From: an uncultured Desulfovibrio sp.
GTDB taxonomy: Bacteria > Desulfobacterota > Desulfovibrionia > Desulfovibrionales > Desulfovibrionaceae
NCBI GenBank assembly: GCA_913063155.1
Contig: CAJXYU010000007.1
Span: forward strand, 62,001-126,000
Reading direction: 5' to 3'
DNA length: 64,000 bases
This document shows, in pieces, positions 25,842 to 33,903 of the stretch. A program made the position numbers and the translations under genes. The notes under the pieces are model-generated. The model saw nothing but the letters and a program-made list of their open reading frames with translations, was not told the DNA's origin and made no database searches. Each line of letters begins with the position of its first letter. Position 1 is the stretch's first letter.

Positions 25842-26531
25842 TTAATGACGTGGTTTCAGCAGTTTGCTCGTGGTCACCAGAATGACCACGCAGACAATGC
25901 TGATGATCAGCACCAAAGTGTTGGCCAGGGCGTTGTTTCCGGCTTGGACCGCTGAATAGACGGCCAAGGAGAGCGTCTGGGTCTTGCCGGGCAGGTTGCC
26001 CGCGACCATGAGAGTGGCTCCAAACTCCCCCATGGCCCTTGCAAAGGCGAGCATCCCTCCGGAGAGGACTCCACGAAACGCCAGCGGGAGGGAAACTCGC
26101 AGGAACACGGCCAATTCCCCCTGCCCCAAGGTCCGCGCGGCGTTTTCATACTGAGCCCCCACTCCTTCGAGGGCCGCCCTGGCCGATTTGAACACCAGCG
26201 GAAACGCCACCACCGTGGCGGCGATGACCGCCCCCTGCCAGGTGAACATCAGGGTGACGCCGAAGGTCTCCTGAAGCCAGTGGCCGATGATGCCGCGCCT
26301 GCCGATGAATACCAGCAGGTAGTAGCCGAGGACCGTGGGCGGCATGACCATGGGCAGGGTGAAGACCGCGTCCAGAAAGTCCCGGCTGAAGAAATCCCGG
26401 CGCGAGAGAGCGTAGGCCGCGCCCACGCCCAGCACCAGCGCCCACAGGGTCGCAAGCCCCGCCACCTTGAGGGTCAGCAGGAGGGGAGTGAGAAACGCTG
26501 GGTCGGTGATGTTTATCCAAAGAAGGTTCAT
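25842..26531 (-). CDS. modB: Molybdate ABC transporter permease
   Basis: 229 residues with about five membrane helices. The permease coupling motif is conserved ('ARTLGQGELAVFLRVSLPLAFRG'), and 'ALSRRDFFSRDFLDAVFTLPMVMPPTVLGYYLL' contains the ModB-type core. It is the first gene of the operon, giving the unusual order modB-modA-modC. The upstream region (26532-26806) shows no clear ModE-type operator. Confidence 0.9.
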   Translation of the reverse strand: MNLLWINITDPAFLTPLLLTLKVAGLATLWALVLGVGAAYALSRRDFFSRDFLDAVFTLPMVMPPTVLGYYLLVFIGRRGIIGHWLQETFGVTLMFTWQGAVIAATVVAFPLVFKSARAALEGVGAQYENAARTLGQGELAVFLRVSLPLAFRGVLSGGMLAFARAMGEFGATLMVAGNLPGKTQTLSLAVYSAVQAGNNALANTLVLIISIVCVVILVTTSKLLKPRH

Positions 26532-26806
26532 GCGTCTGGGATTCCAAGGAAGTTGTGATACATACGGGCACCGATGAAACCAAACAGTTTCTCATTCCTA
26601 TGGATTGTCGGCTTGCTCGGCAAGTTCGTCACGCAAAGAGGATAAACCGTGACGAGGGACAATGACGTCCTGCCGGTGGCCGGAAGTCGTCTTTTGCGCT
26701 TAATCGGTTGCTTCCACGTTCTTCGAGAGGTACAAAAAACGGCCGTATCGCAAACGGTGATGGACAAAATGCGAAGTTTCGATTTTTCAAGCATGAGGAT
26801 AGAGGC

Positions 26807-27382
26807 ATGGCATTCCTTGACGACGAAAGTTACGAACGCCGGACTTTCGACCAGATCCACCTGGATGACGATCTTGAAGGTGTTTCCTTCTACAAGTGCG
26901 TTTTCAGAAGTTGCTCCTTCCAGTCAAGGCGGTTGGTTGAATGCGCTTTCGATGATTGCGAATTCGTCCAGTGCAATCTGTCGTTGCTCCAGAACGTGAG
27001 GTCGGTGCTCACGGGCGTGACGTTCACGGACTGCAAGTTGCTCGGGGTGGATTGGAGCAACCCCGGCGGATTCTTCTCGGCCTCCTACGAGGGATGCATC
27101 ATGGAGAACAACGCGTTCACCGACATGAATCTCAAGCGGTTCCGGTTTGCCTCATGCATCCTGACCAGTTCCTCCTTCTACAACTGCCGGCTTCAGCACG
27201 CGGTCTTCGATGACTGCGATCTGTCGGAAACCCAGTTTTACCGCACCGATCTGAGTCATGCCGACTTCAGGACCTCGCGGAACTATTTCATGAACGTGGA
27301 GACCAACAAGCTGAACAAAACCCGGTACTCCCTGCCCGAGGCGGTCTCGCTTTTGGCCAATCTGGATATTGTGGTGGAGTGA
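26807..27382 (+). CDS. Pentapeptide-repeat protein
   Basis: 191 residues made largely of A(D/N)LxX-type five-residue repeats, e.g. 'VSFYKCVFRSCSF', 'CAFDDCEFVQCNL', 'SSFYNCRLQHAVFDDCDLSETQF' and 'LSHADF', which fold as a right-handed square beta helix. Cysteine is frequent at the outward i+1 or i+2 positions. Some relatives protect DNA gyrase from inhibitors by mimicking DNA, but most have no known role. ATG 26807 follows GAGG; longer open sequence upstream has no repeats. It is monocistronic and divergent from modB. Confidence 0.8.
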   Translation: MAFLDDESYERRTFDQIHLDDDLEGVSFYKCVFRSCSFQSRRLVECAFDDCEFVQCNLSLLQNVRSVLTGVTFTDCKLLGVDWSNPGGFFSASYEGCIMENNAFTDMNLKRFRFASCILTSSSFYNCRLQHAVFDDCDLSETQFYRTDLSHADFRTSRNYFMNVETNKLNKTRYSLPEAVSLLANLDIVVE

Positions 27383-27460
27383 AGCCTCGGAGTCAGTCGT
27401 TGTGGTTTGTTTTTCCGGCTGTTGGCCTGTTGGCTGAAGAGTAATTTCCAGGAGGTACAT

Positions 27461-27829
27461 ATGATGCGGAAGATCAATTTGGAAGATAAGTTCAGCAAGG
27501 TGACGGAGTACTGGTCCCCCCGGATTATCGGGGAATTGAACGGGCAGTACGTGAAGTTGGCCAAACTCAAGGGAGAAATGGTCTGGCATACTCATGATGA
27601 CGAGGACGAGTTCTTTCAGGTCGTCAAGGGGCGGATCACGATACACCTGTCTGAAGAGAGTGTGGAGCTTTCGGAAGGGGAATGTTTCATCGTCCCCAAA
27701 GGGACGGCCCATATGCCGGAAGCGTCGGAAGAGGCGCATGTCATGCTGTTCGAACCGAAGAAAACCGCTCATACCGGAACCACGAAGAGCGATCTGACTG
27801 TCGCGATCGAGGATCAGGAATGGATATAG
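27461..27829 (+). CDS. Small cupin-domain protein
   Basis: 122 residues forming one cupin barrel. Motif 1 is 'HTHDDEDEFFQVVKGRITI' (His, His, Glu ligands) and motif 2 is 'GECFIVPKGTAHMPEA' with the final His, so a metal site is complete. Small cupins of this type include isomerases, dioxygenases and sugar-binding proteins, and the substrate cannot be told. GGAGG lies five bases before the ATG. It ends at a strong palindromic terminator. Confidence 0.82.
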   Translation: MMRKINLEDKFSKVTEYWSPRIIGELNGQYVKLAKLKGEMVWHTHDDEDEFFQVVKGRITIHLSEESVELSEGECFIVPKGTAHMPEASEEAHVMLFEPKKTAHTGTTKSDLTVAIEDQEWI

Positions 27830-27842
27830 GCGACAGGTGATT

Positions 27843-27888
27843 GAAGAAAAGAAGGGCCCCCGCATTTGCGGGGGCCCTTCTTTTCTTC
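27843..27888. terminator. Bidirectional terminator
   Basis: A perfect 22-bp inverted repeat (27843-27864 with 27867-27888) has a GC-rich core and T-rich flanks on both strands. It separates the convergent cupin and serine dehydratase genes. Confidence 0.93.
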
Positions 27889-27920
27889 CCTTGTGGGTCT
27901 GTCGGCCGGCAGCCGGCAGC

Positions 27921-29126
27921 TCAGTCGACGGAGCTTCCGTGCTTGGCCAGCCCGGCCAGGGAGGTTTCGCGGTAGCCGCATTTCAGGTCGCGGCCGGTCT
28001 CTTTCATGGTCTGGACCACCTGGTCGAAGCTGATGCGGTGGTCGCCGTCCGTGAACAGGGTGTATTCCGCCGCGTTGATGGCCCGGATGGCCGAGACCGC
28101 ATTGCGCTCGATGCAGGGCACCTGCACGTAGCCGCCGATGGGATCGCAGGTCATGCCCAGATGGTGCTCCAGGGACATCTCGGCCGCATAGTCGATCTGC
28201 ATGAGCGTGCCGCCGAAGAGATAGGCGGTCATGGCTCCTGCCATGGCGCAGGCCGTGCCCACCTCTCCCTGGCAGCCTACCTCGGCTCCGGAAATGGAGG
28301 CGTTCTCCTTGACCAGATTGCCGACGAGCCCGCCCACGGCCAGACCGCGCAGGATCTCGTTTTCGCCCAGGTCGTAGTCTTCCCGCAGCGAACGCAGCAC
28401 CGCGGGCACGAGGCCGGCCGAACCGCAGGTGGGGGAGGTGACGACCCTGCCGCCCGAGGCGTTCTCCTCGGACACGGCCAGGGCGTAGGCAAATGTTTTA
28501 CCCGTGCTGCGCAGCCTGCCCGACTGGATGCGGGCCTTTTTGAAGAATGCGTTGGCCTTGCGCGGATAGCGCAGATCGCCGGGGAGCACGCCCGTGCGGT
28601 CCAGGCCGTGTTCGATGGATTCCTGCATGACCTGCCAGATGTCCGTCAGGAACGGCCACAGCTCCGGCCCTTCGTGTTCCTCCACATACTGCCACAGCTC
28701 CATGTTTTCGGCCCGGCAATGGTCCATGATGGCCGTGAGCGTGGTGTGCGGATAGAGGGAATCCGCGCCCCTGTTGGGAGAGTCGGCCTCGGCGATGGTG
28801 CCGCCGCCCACGCTGAAGACCTCCCAGGTGACTACCGGGTATTCCGACTCGTCCAGGGCCTCGAAGAGCATGCCGTTGGTGTGGAAGGGGTGCACCTCGT
28901 CCGGTTGCCAGATGATCTCGGTGCGCTCGGGGCCAAGCGTCTGTTCGATGATCCAGTCCGTGAGGTGCCCCTTGCCCGTGGCGGCCAGGCTGCCGAGCAG
29001 GGTCACCCGGTACCGGCCAGCCGCCGGGGTACGTTTCATAAATTCCTTGGCCGCCTTCTGCGGGCCCATGGTGTGGCTGCTGGAGGGGCCGTTGCCCACT
29101 TTGTAGAGTTCTTTCAGGGAATCCAT
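27921..29126 (-). CDS. sdaA: L-serine ammonia-lyase (iron-sulfur serine dehydratase)
   Basis: 401 residues, single-chain type with both domains. The N-terminal domain shows 'GPSSSHTMGPQKAA' and 'GSLAATGKGHLTD'. The C-terminal catalytic domain carries the cysteines that bind the oxygen-sensitive 4Fe-4S cluster ('SPTCGSAG', 'VGCQGEVG', 'TCDPIGG'). It deaminates L-serine to pyruvate and ammonia. I chose ATG 29126 with GGAG six bases upstream over an upstream ATG at 29138 that lacks one. It is the last gene of a unit with an M20 hydrolase and two membrane proteins, implying that the unit releases serine from a conjugate or feeds amino acids to pyruvate. Confidence 0.9.
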   Translation of the reverse strand: MDSLKELYKVGNGPSSSHTMGPQKAAKEFMKRTPAAGRYRVTLLGSLAATGKGHLTDWIIEQTLGPERTEIIWQPDEVHPFHTNGMLFEALDESEYPVVTWEVFSVGGGTIAEADSPNRGADSLYPHTTLTAIMDHCRAENMELWQYVEEHEGPELWPFLTDIWQVMQESIEHGLDRTGVLPGDLRYPRKANAFFKKARIQSGRLRSTGKTFAYALAVSEENASGGRVVTSPTCGSAGLVPAVLRSLREDYDLGENEILRGLAVGGLVGNLVKENASISGAEVGCQGEVGTACAMAGAMTAYLFGGTLMQIDYAAEMSLEHHLGMTCDPIGGYVQVPCIERNAVSAIRAINAAEYTLFTDGDHRISFDQVVQTMKETGRDLKCGYRETSLAGLAKHGSSVD

Positions 29127-29224
29127 TTTCAGCTCCATACGGAAAGGGAAGAGGCTGCCCGGCGTGTCGAACCGCGCGGGCCGGACAGCCTCAGGGTGTA
29201 CTGTTGAATTGCCTAACCGCTGGG

Positions 29225-30379
29225 TTACGGCTGTCGCATGACTTTTTCAAGGATCTCCACAAAGAAGGAAGCTCCCACCAGGATGGCCTGGTCGTTGAAG
29301 TCGTATTTGCTGTTGTGGATCACGGGCGAATCCTCGCCGTTGCCCACCCACACGAAGCATCCCTTGGTCCTTTGCATGAAGAAGGCATAGTCCTCGCTGC
29401 CCATGGCCGGGAGTTCTCCGGTGAGCACGTTTTCCTCGCCCACCACGCGGGCTGCGGCCTTCATGGCCGGCTCGGGCGTGGAGTTCCTCAGCACCGGATG
29501 CTTGCGGTGGTAGGCGAACGAGGTCGACACCCCGTACATGGCGGCGATACCATCGGCCAGCTTGCCCAGGGATTCCTCGATGAGGTCCTGGACATGGGCG
29601 TCCGTGGTACGCACGTTGCCGCGTATGACCACTTCGTCCGGGATGATGTTGTAGGCGCTGCCGCCATGCACCTGGGTGATGCTGATGACGGCCTTGTCGT
29701 GGGCCGAGACTTTGCGCGGGATGACGGTCTGCGCGCCCTTGATGAAGTCGGCCACGGCCGCGAAGGGCTCCACACAAAGGTGGGGCACGGAGGCGTGACC
29801 GCTCCTGCCTCGGATGACCAGGTCGAAGCGGTCTTCGGAAGCCATGCAGGCGCCGGGATGGACCACGATCTGATTGACGGCGTAGCCCGGCCAGTTGTGC
29901 AGGCCGAACATGAAGTCGATGTCGTGCTTTTCGAACAGTCCGTCTTCAATGACTTCAAGGGCGCCGCCGAATCCTTCTTCGCCGGACTGGAAAAGAAGGA
30001 GCACCGTACCGTCGAACCCCCGGTGGTCAGACAGGTAGCGGGCGAACGCCAGCATGATGGCGGTGTGGCCGTCATGCCCGCAGGCGTGCATGCGTCCCTC
30101 CACCTGGGAGTGGTAGGGCAGCCCGGTCTCCTCGGCGGTCTCCAGGCCGTCCATGTCCGCACGGAAGGCCACGGTCTTGCCCGGGCCGCGCCCTTCGATC
30201 TTTGCCAGCAATGAATTGACGCCGATGTCTTCGTAGCCGATGCCGAAGCTGTCCAGCTTCTCCTTGACAAAGGCCGCAGTCTCGACGGTTTCCAGTCCAA
30301 TTTCCGGATGGGCGTGCAGGTGCCGTCGGATGCTTTTCAGCGCTTCAAAACAAGCCTCGATTTCAGGCTTCAGGTTCAT
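29225..30379 (-). CDS. M20-family amidohydrolase (hippurate hydrolase/N-acyl-amino-acid type)
   Basis: 384 residues. Metal-binding motifs of M20D aminoacylases are visible: 'RRHLHAHPEIGLET', 'FRADMDGLE', 'MHACGHDGHTAIMLA', the catalytic 'GEEGFGGA', and the C-terminal 'AMGSEDYAFFMQ'. The dimerisation domain sits in the middle ('RGRSGHASVPHL'). These enzymes split N-acyl amino acids, small peptides or peptidoglycan-derived amides in the cytoplasm. It starts one base after the preceding membrane-protein gene ends, so it is co-translated with the two putative transporter subunits, suggesting that its substrate is imported by them. Confidence 0.88.
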   Translation of the reverse strand: MNLKPEIEACFEALKSIRRHLHAHPEIGLETVETAAFVKEKLDSFGIGYEDIGVNSLLAKIEGRGPGKTVAFRADMDGLETAEETGLPYHSQVEGRMHACGHDGHTAIMLAFARYLSDHRGFDGTVLLLFQSGEEGFGGALEVIEDGLFEKHDIDFMFGLHNWPGYAVNQIVVHPGACMASEDRFDLVIRGRSGHASVPHLCVEPFAAVADFIKGAQTVIPRKVSAHDKAVISITQVHGGSAYNIIPDEVVIRGNVRTTDAHVQDLIEESLGKLADGIAAMYGVSTSFAYHRKHPVLRNSTPEPAMKAAARVVGEENVLTGELPAMGSEDYAFFMQRTKGCFVWVGNGEDSPVIHNSKYDFNDQAILVGASFFVEILEKVMRQP

Positions 30380-30826
30380 TTAGATTTCTCCGAGGAATTT
30401 CAGCACGACGTGGGCGATACCGGCGGAGGCCACATAGGTGCCGGTCATGACGAACAGGCTGACCACCACGATGCGCCATCCGGTCTTTTTCAGGGCGGGC
30501 AGGTCCTTGCCGATTCCCACACCTGCGTAGGCGAGGATGGGGGTGGTCAAGGCCAGGAAGTTCACCTTGGACACCCAGGCCGCGACGGTATCGTTGCCCG
30601 GAAAACCAGGCATGGTAATGATCATGCCTATGGTGATGACATAGAGGACGGTGGGGAGTTTGTAGACGTACCGATGGGCCAGCACGCCGAGGATACATAT
30701 GCCGGCGAGCACGGCCATGCCGGGCAGGGCCTCGATGATGCCGAAGCCGTAGCCGATCCGGTTGCCCACCAGAGTGATGGCGGCGACGATCAGAAGCACG
30801 ATTGCCGATTCAATAATCTTGTTCAT
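30380..30826 (-). CDS. Small membrane protein, probable transporter subunit
   Basis: 148 residues with four to five hydrophobic segments: residues ~5-25, 30-50, 60-78, 90-105 and 118-140. A short basic loop 'LKKTGWR' follows 'GVGIGKDLPA'. It has no motif that I can assign with certainty. It is encoded directly between the DUF3100-like membrane protein (3-bp gap) and the M20 hydrolase (no gap), and the two membrane proteins probably form one transporter. Confidence 0.7.
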   Translation of the reverse strand: MNKIIESAIVLLIVAAITLVGNRIGYGFGIIEALPGMAVLAGICILGVLAHRYVYKLPTVLYVITIGMIITMPGFPGNDTVAAWVSKVNFLALTTPILAYAGVGIGKDLPALKKTGWRIVVVSLFVMTGTYVASAGIAHVVLKFLGEI

Positions 30827-30829
30827 GGG

Positions 30830-31627
30830 TTATGCCTCCTGAGTGACGCCGTACTTGATGCGGTACAGGATTTTGTAGAGCTTGTTGGACAGGGGCAGGG
30901 CGATGAGCATGGACATGTACACGCCGTCCAGGCCGGACAAGGTGTTGCTGGCCACGCCAAAGGCCTGGATTTTGTCCGCCATGTCCGGGTAGATGGCCGA
31001 GAGGCTGCCTATGGTGGCGGTCATCATGCTGGCCGAGCCCACGCCGGAGGCCATGGCCAGGGCATAGGGGTGGAACCAGTTCAGGATGCTCAGGAGGGAG
31101 GCGGTCAGGCCGAAGAAGATGGTGCCGAAGACGGTGCCGCAGATGTAGACGCCCATGACGCCGCGGCCTTCGGCGGAATCAAGGCCGTAGATGTCGCCGA
31201 TGAGGGCCACGTTGGGCTCGCGGGCAATGGAATGGGCGGCACCGACGGCTTCGCGTTTCAGTCCCAGGAACATGGCGATGGGAATGCCGATGAGTAGGGT
31301 GCCGATGTTGCCGAATTCCTGCAGAATGAGGGCCGGGCCGGCTTTGAGGATTTCGAAGAATTTCGGGCCGACGAGGGTGCCGTACCGGGCCATGAGCAGC
31401 ATGAGGGTCAGGCCGACCAGGGCGCTGGCGTGATCCATGTCCCTGTCGTTGACCACCTTCAGGAATTTCGGTCCCAGGCAGGCGCCGATGATCACCGCAT
31501 AGAGCATGGGGATCAGCACCAGCTTGCCTGGCCCGATGTCGAATTTGAGTATGCCCACCAATTCGGAGGCGGCCACCAGCGCGAGCACGAGCAGGTGTAT
31601 TTTCACGTTTTTGATTGCGTTTAACAT
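30830..31627 (-). CDS. DUF3100-like multi-spanning membrane protein
   Basis: 265 residues with about seven to eight hydrophobic helices. Sequence such as 'IPMLYAVIIGACLGPK', 'IGTLLIGIPIAMFLGLKREAVGAA' and 'ASGVGSASMMTATIG' resembles the DUF3100 family, whose members are often encoded with M20 peptidases. A permease-like function for the hydrolase substrate is inferred from that association. Operator-like repeats lie in the ~230 bp upstream of its start. Confidence 0.65.
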   Translation of the reverse strand: MLNAIKNVKIHLLVLALVAASELVGILKFDIGPGKLVLIPMLYAVIIGACLGPKFLKVVNDRDMDHASALVGLTLMLLMARYGTLVGPKFFEILKAGPALILQEFGNIGTLLIGIPIAMFLGLKREAVGAAHSIAREPNVALIGDIYGLDSAEGRGVMGVYICGTVFGTIFFGLTASLLSILNWFHPYALAMASGVGSASMMTATIGSLSAIYPDMADKIQAFGVASNTLSGLDGVYMSMLIALPLSNKLYKILYRIKYGVTQEA

Positions 31628-31803
31628 TATTTACTTCCTACAATTTGAAATAATTGCATTTTGATTGCATCAGCTTGTTTTGCCTCCCATGCGGGGCAGG
31701 CGGTTCCTCACTGTGCCGATGCGCTTCCTTGAGAACAAAAACTCCTACGAAGCCCCCTCTTTTGTTCGTGGCGCAGTCCTCCTTTCTTTGTGTGGACGGA
31801 TTG

Positions 31804-31841
31804 TTTCGGACATTTCGGCCATGTCATAAACATGTCCGAAA
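31804..31841. promoter_or_regulatory. Operator-like repeats upstream of the DUF3100 operon
   Basis: TTTCGGACAT (31804-31813) and ATGTCCGAAA (31832-31841) are perfect inverted repeats. Between them lies a third element, TTTCGGCCATGTC (31813-31825), that recurs with one change upstream of the adjacent regulator gene. Confidence 0.65.
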
Positions 31842-31860
31842 ATGTCCATAAAATTATCCC

Positions 31861-33150
31861 TTAAATGGTTATCCTTACAAGGTTTTTCGGACGGCCCACC
31901 TGGTGCGAGTTTTCCTTGCCCACCAGGGTCGCGTGGCCGCTGTCCAAAAATTTCTTGAGCACCCGGCGGGCGCTGCGTTCGCCGATGCCCAGGCAGGCGG
32001 CGAGGTCGCCCGAGTCGAAAATGTTTTTGCCCGTCTTGTCCATGATGGCCCGGATGCGGTCCACATAACTGGGGCTGATGCCGATCTCCCCGGCGATGCG
32101 CAGCAGGGTGCTGTCCTCGATGCGGGTGCGGTAGTGCAGTTCGTCGCGGTCGCCCAGAGGGCCGTGAATGTGATCACCGTGCACCAGGAACACGCCGCCT
32201 TGGGGCAGCCTGCGGCCGTGGGACAGGGCTTTTTGAGCGGATTTTTCGGCCTCGAAGGCAGTGGAACCGATGCCGATGCCCGAGGAAATGCGGATGTTGT
32301 TGGCCCGTCCCCAGTCCAGAAGGCGGCTGAACATGTCCAGGTGCACGGGGCTTTCGATGACTCCGCGGGTGGAAAAGATGGCGTATTCGCGCTTGCCTAT
32401 GTTGAACAGGCTACCTTGGATGGCGCGCACGTAGTCGAGCAACTCCAGGAAAAAACGGCCTTCGTCCTTCATGCGATCGTACTGGTTCACTGCGTGCTCT
32501 TCACTACGGTGCAGGTTCACGATCTGGATGGCGATACCCGCGGATCGCAGGTCGTGGGCAGCGATGTCTCCCAGCAGGTGCGTCACGGTTTCGCGGACCT
32601 GCAGAGCGCTGGGCAACATACGGAATACGGGGTGGCCGAGCTCCATCAACTCCTGATATACCGAGCCGAAACCGGAAATTGCCAGGTCTACCTCGCCGGA
32701 TTCCAGGAGAGTGCGGTGCCACTCCAGGTATTCCTGTTCCCTGTGCTGTACGGTGAAGGGCATGGAGTGGACCTTGCCGAAGGTCATGCCGAACTCGCGG
32801 AGCACTTCGCGGAGCACCCGGTGGGTGACCACGTCGATGCTGATGCGACCGAAGGGCAGGCCGCTGCGCTGTATCTCGGAGAAGACGCGCATGAGGCTGT
32901 AGGCGCCTCGCTCGATCTGGGCGTATGGCTTGGAGACGACGCCCTTGGCCTTGGCCGCTTCCTGCACGCCGATGCCGGAGAAGAGCAGTCCGTCGCATTC
33001 GCTCTGGCTCTGCTCCAGCACTTCGTGGGAATCCTCGGTACGCTCGCGGATATAGGTCTTGAAGGTGATATTCGGAAAGAACCGTTTCACGGATTCCTGC
33101 ATGACCTTCACCGAGTCCGAGGGGCCGATAAGGGCAATGGTTTCCTTCAT
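31861..33150 (-). CDS. Transcriptional regulator with sensor domain, GGDEF-like domain and C-terminal winged helix
   Basis: 429 residues. The N-terminal ~190 residues resemble PrpR/binding-protein-like sensor folds ('IALIGPSDSVKVMQ', 'DGLLFSGIGVQEA'). The middle part has 'KREYAIFSTRGVIE' and 'SSGIGIGSTAFEAEKSAQKALSHG', a pattern of degenerate GGDEF or GTP cyclohydrolase III-like domains without the GGDEF active-site signature. The C-terminal ~60 residues look like a winged helix ('LAACLGIGERSARRVLKKFLDSG'). It lies immediately upstream of the DUF3100-M20-sdaA unit on the same strand. A shared repeat in both promoter regions points to regulation of that unit and of itself. Confidence 0.65.
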   Translation of the reverse strand: MKETIALIGPSDSVKVMQESVKRFFPNITFKTYIRERTEDSHEVLEQSQSECDGLLFSGIGVQEAAKAKGVVSKPYAQIERGAYSLMRVFSEIQRSGLPFGRISIDVVTHRVLREVLREFGMTFGKVHSMPFTVQHREQEYLEWHRTLLESGEVDLAISGFGSVYQELMELGHPVFRMLPSALQVRETVTHLLGDIAAHDLRSAGIAIQIVNLHRSEEHAVNQYDRMKDEGRFFLELLDYVRAIQGSLFNIGKREYAIFSTRGVIESPVHLDMFSRLLDWGRANNIRISSGIGIGSTAFEAEKSAQKALSHGRRLPQGGVFLVHGDHIHGPLGDRDELHYRTRIEDSTLLRIAGEIGISPSYVDRIRAIMDKTGKNIFDSGDLAACLGIGERSARRVLKKFLDSGHATLVGKENSHQVGRPKNLVRITI

Positions 33151-33222
33151 GGTTTTGCCTGGCAGTGCGTCATGTCGGTTTTGCCTTTCCTGTCAGTTCG
33201 GAGAAAGTGTTGGGAAGAAATA

Positions 33223-33240
33223 TTTCGGTCATGTCCAAAA
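33223..33240. promoter_or_regulatory. Operator-like element in front of the regulator gene
   Basis: TTTCGGTCATGTCCAAAA matches TTTCGGCCATGTCATAAA at 31813-31830 at 15 of 18 positions. It lies 73 bp upstream of the regulator's start codon. Confidence 0.6.
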
Positions 33241-33297
33241 AAAGACCGTAACCGATCGCACAATGCCGTTGAAAACAGGCTCTGTCAAGGGGAGCCG

Positions 33298-33903
33298 TTA
33301 TCCCAGCGTATGAAGGAGGTCAGCAGGGTCGATTGCCGTGCCCATGCTTTCCAGCCCGGCAGTCGTATGTTTGAGAACCGTGCACTTTGTGTGCTCCGGC
33401 ATGAAATGAAAGAGTTGGTTCATGGGGCGGCCGGTCAGGCGGCAGAGAACGGACCTGATGACTCCGGCGTGGGTGACGGCCAGTACGTTCTGCGGCATCG
33501 CAGCCAGGGTGTGCAGGGCGGCCAGGGCGCGGTCGGCCACATCGTTGAAGCATTCACCGCCCGGTGGGCGAAAGTTTGCGAAATGCTTTCCCCGTTCTTC
33601 GTAGCCTTCCGGGTCCATGGTGCGGACCTCCTCGAAACGAAGACCTTCCCAACTGCCCAGGTCGATTTCATCCAGTCCGGAAATGCGTTTCACTTCGAGG
33701 CCGAGCCGGGCTGCCAGGGGGGCTGTGGTTTCCACTGCCCTGCTGGACGGGCTGGAACAGAGAGTCCCTATGTCGGCGTCCCAAAGAGTTTGGGCCAGTT
33801 CCCGGGCCTGCCGTTTGCCGGTCTCGGACAGAGGCAGGGACGTGCGGCCGATGTATCGGCCCGAGCCTCCCTCGGTTTGGGCATGGCGCATGAGCACGAT
33901 CAC
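33298..33903 (-). CDS. Histidine phosphatase family protein of the mop locus
   Basis: 201 residues of the phosphoglycerate mutase-like superfamily. The catalytic 'LMRHAQTE' motif with phospho-His, the arginine in 'SPSSRAVET', the glutamate in 'DEIDLGSWEG' and the second His in 'VTHAGVIRS' are all present. I chose GTG 33903, which has GGGAGG seven bases upstream and overlaps the TGA of the preceding gene by four bases; the frame upstream of it overlaps that gene and lacks homology. CobC-like phosphatases of this type act on cobamide or cofactor precursors. Here it is the last gene of the Mop accessory operon, so a cofactor or nucleotide role is likely. Confidence 0.85.
   Translation of the reverse strand: MIVLMRHAQTEGGSGRYIGRTSLPLSETGKRQARELAQTLWDADIGTLCSSPSSRAVETTAPLAARLGLEVKRISGLDEIDLGSWEGLRFEEVRTMDPEGYEERGKHFANFRPPGGECFNDVADRALAALHTLAAMPQNVLAVTHAGVIRSVLCRLTGRPMNQLFHFMPEHTKCTVLKHTTAGLESMGTAIDPADLLHTLG

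Noticed and set aside
26528..26860. A 110-codon frame upstream of modB on the minus strand
   Set aside because: No ribosome site, no homology, and it covers the promoter region shared with the pentapeptide gene.
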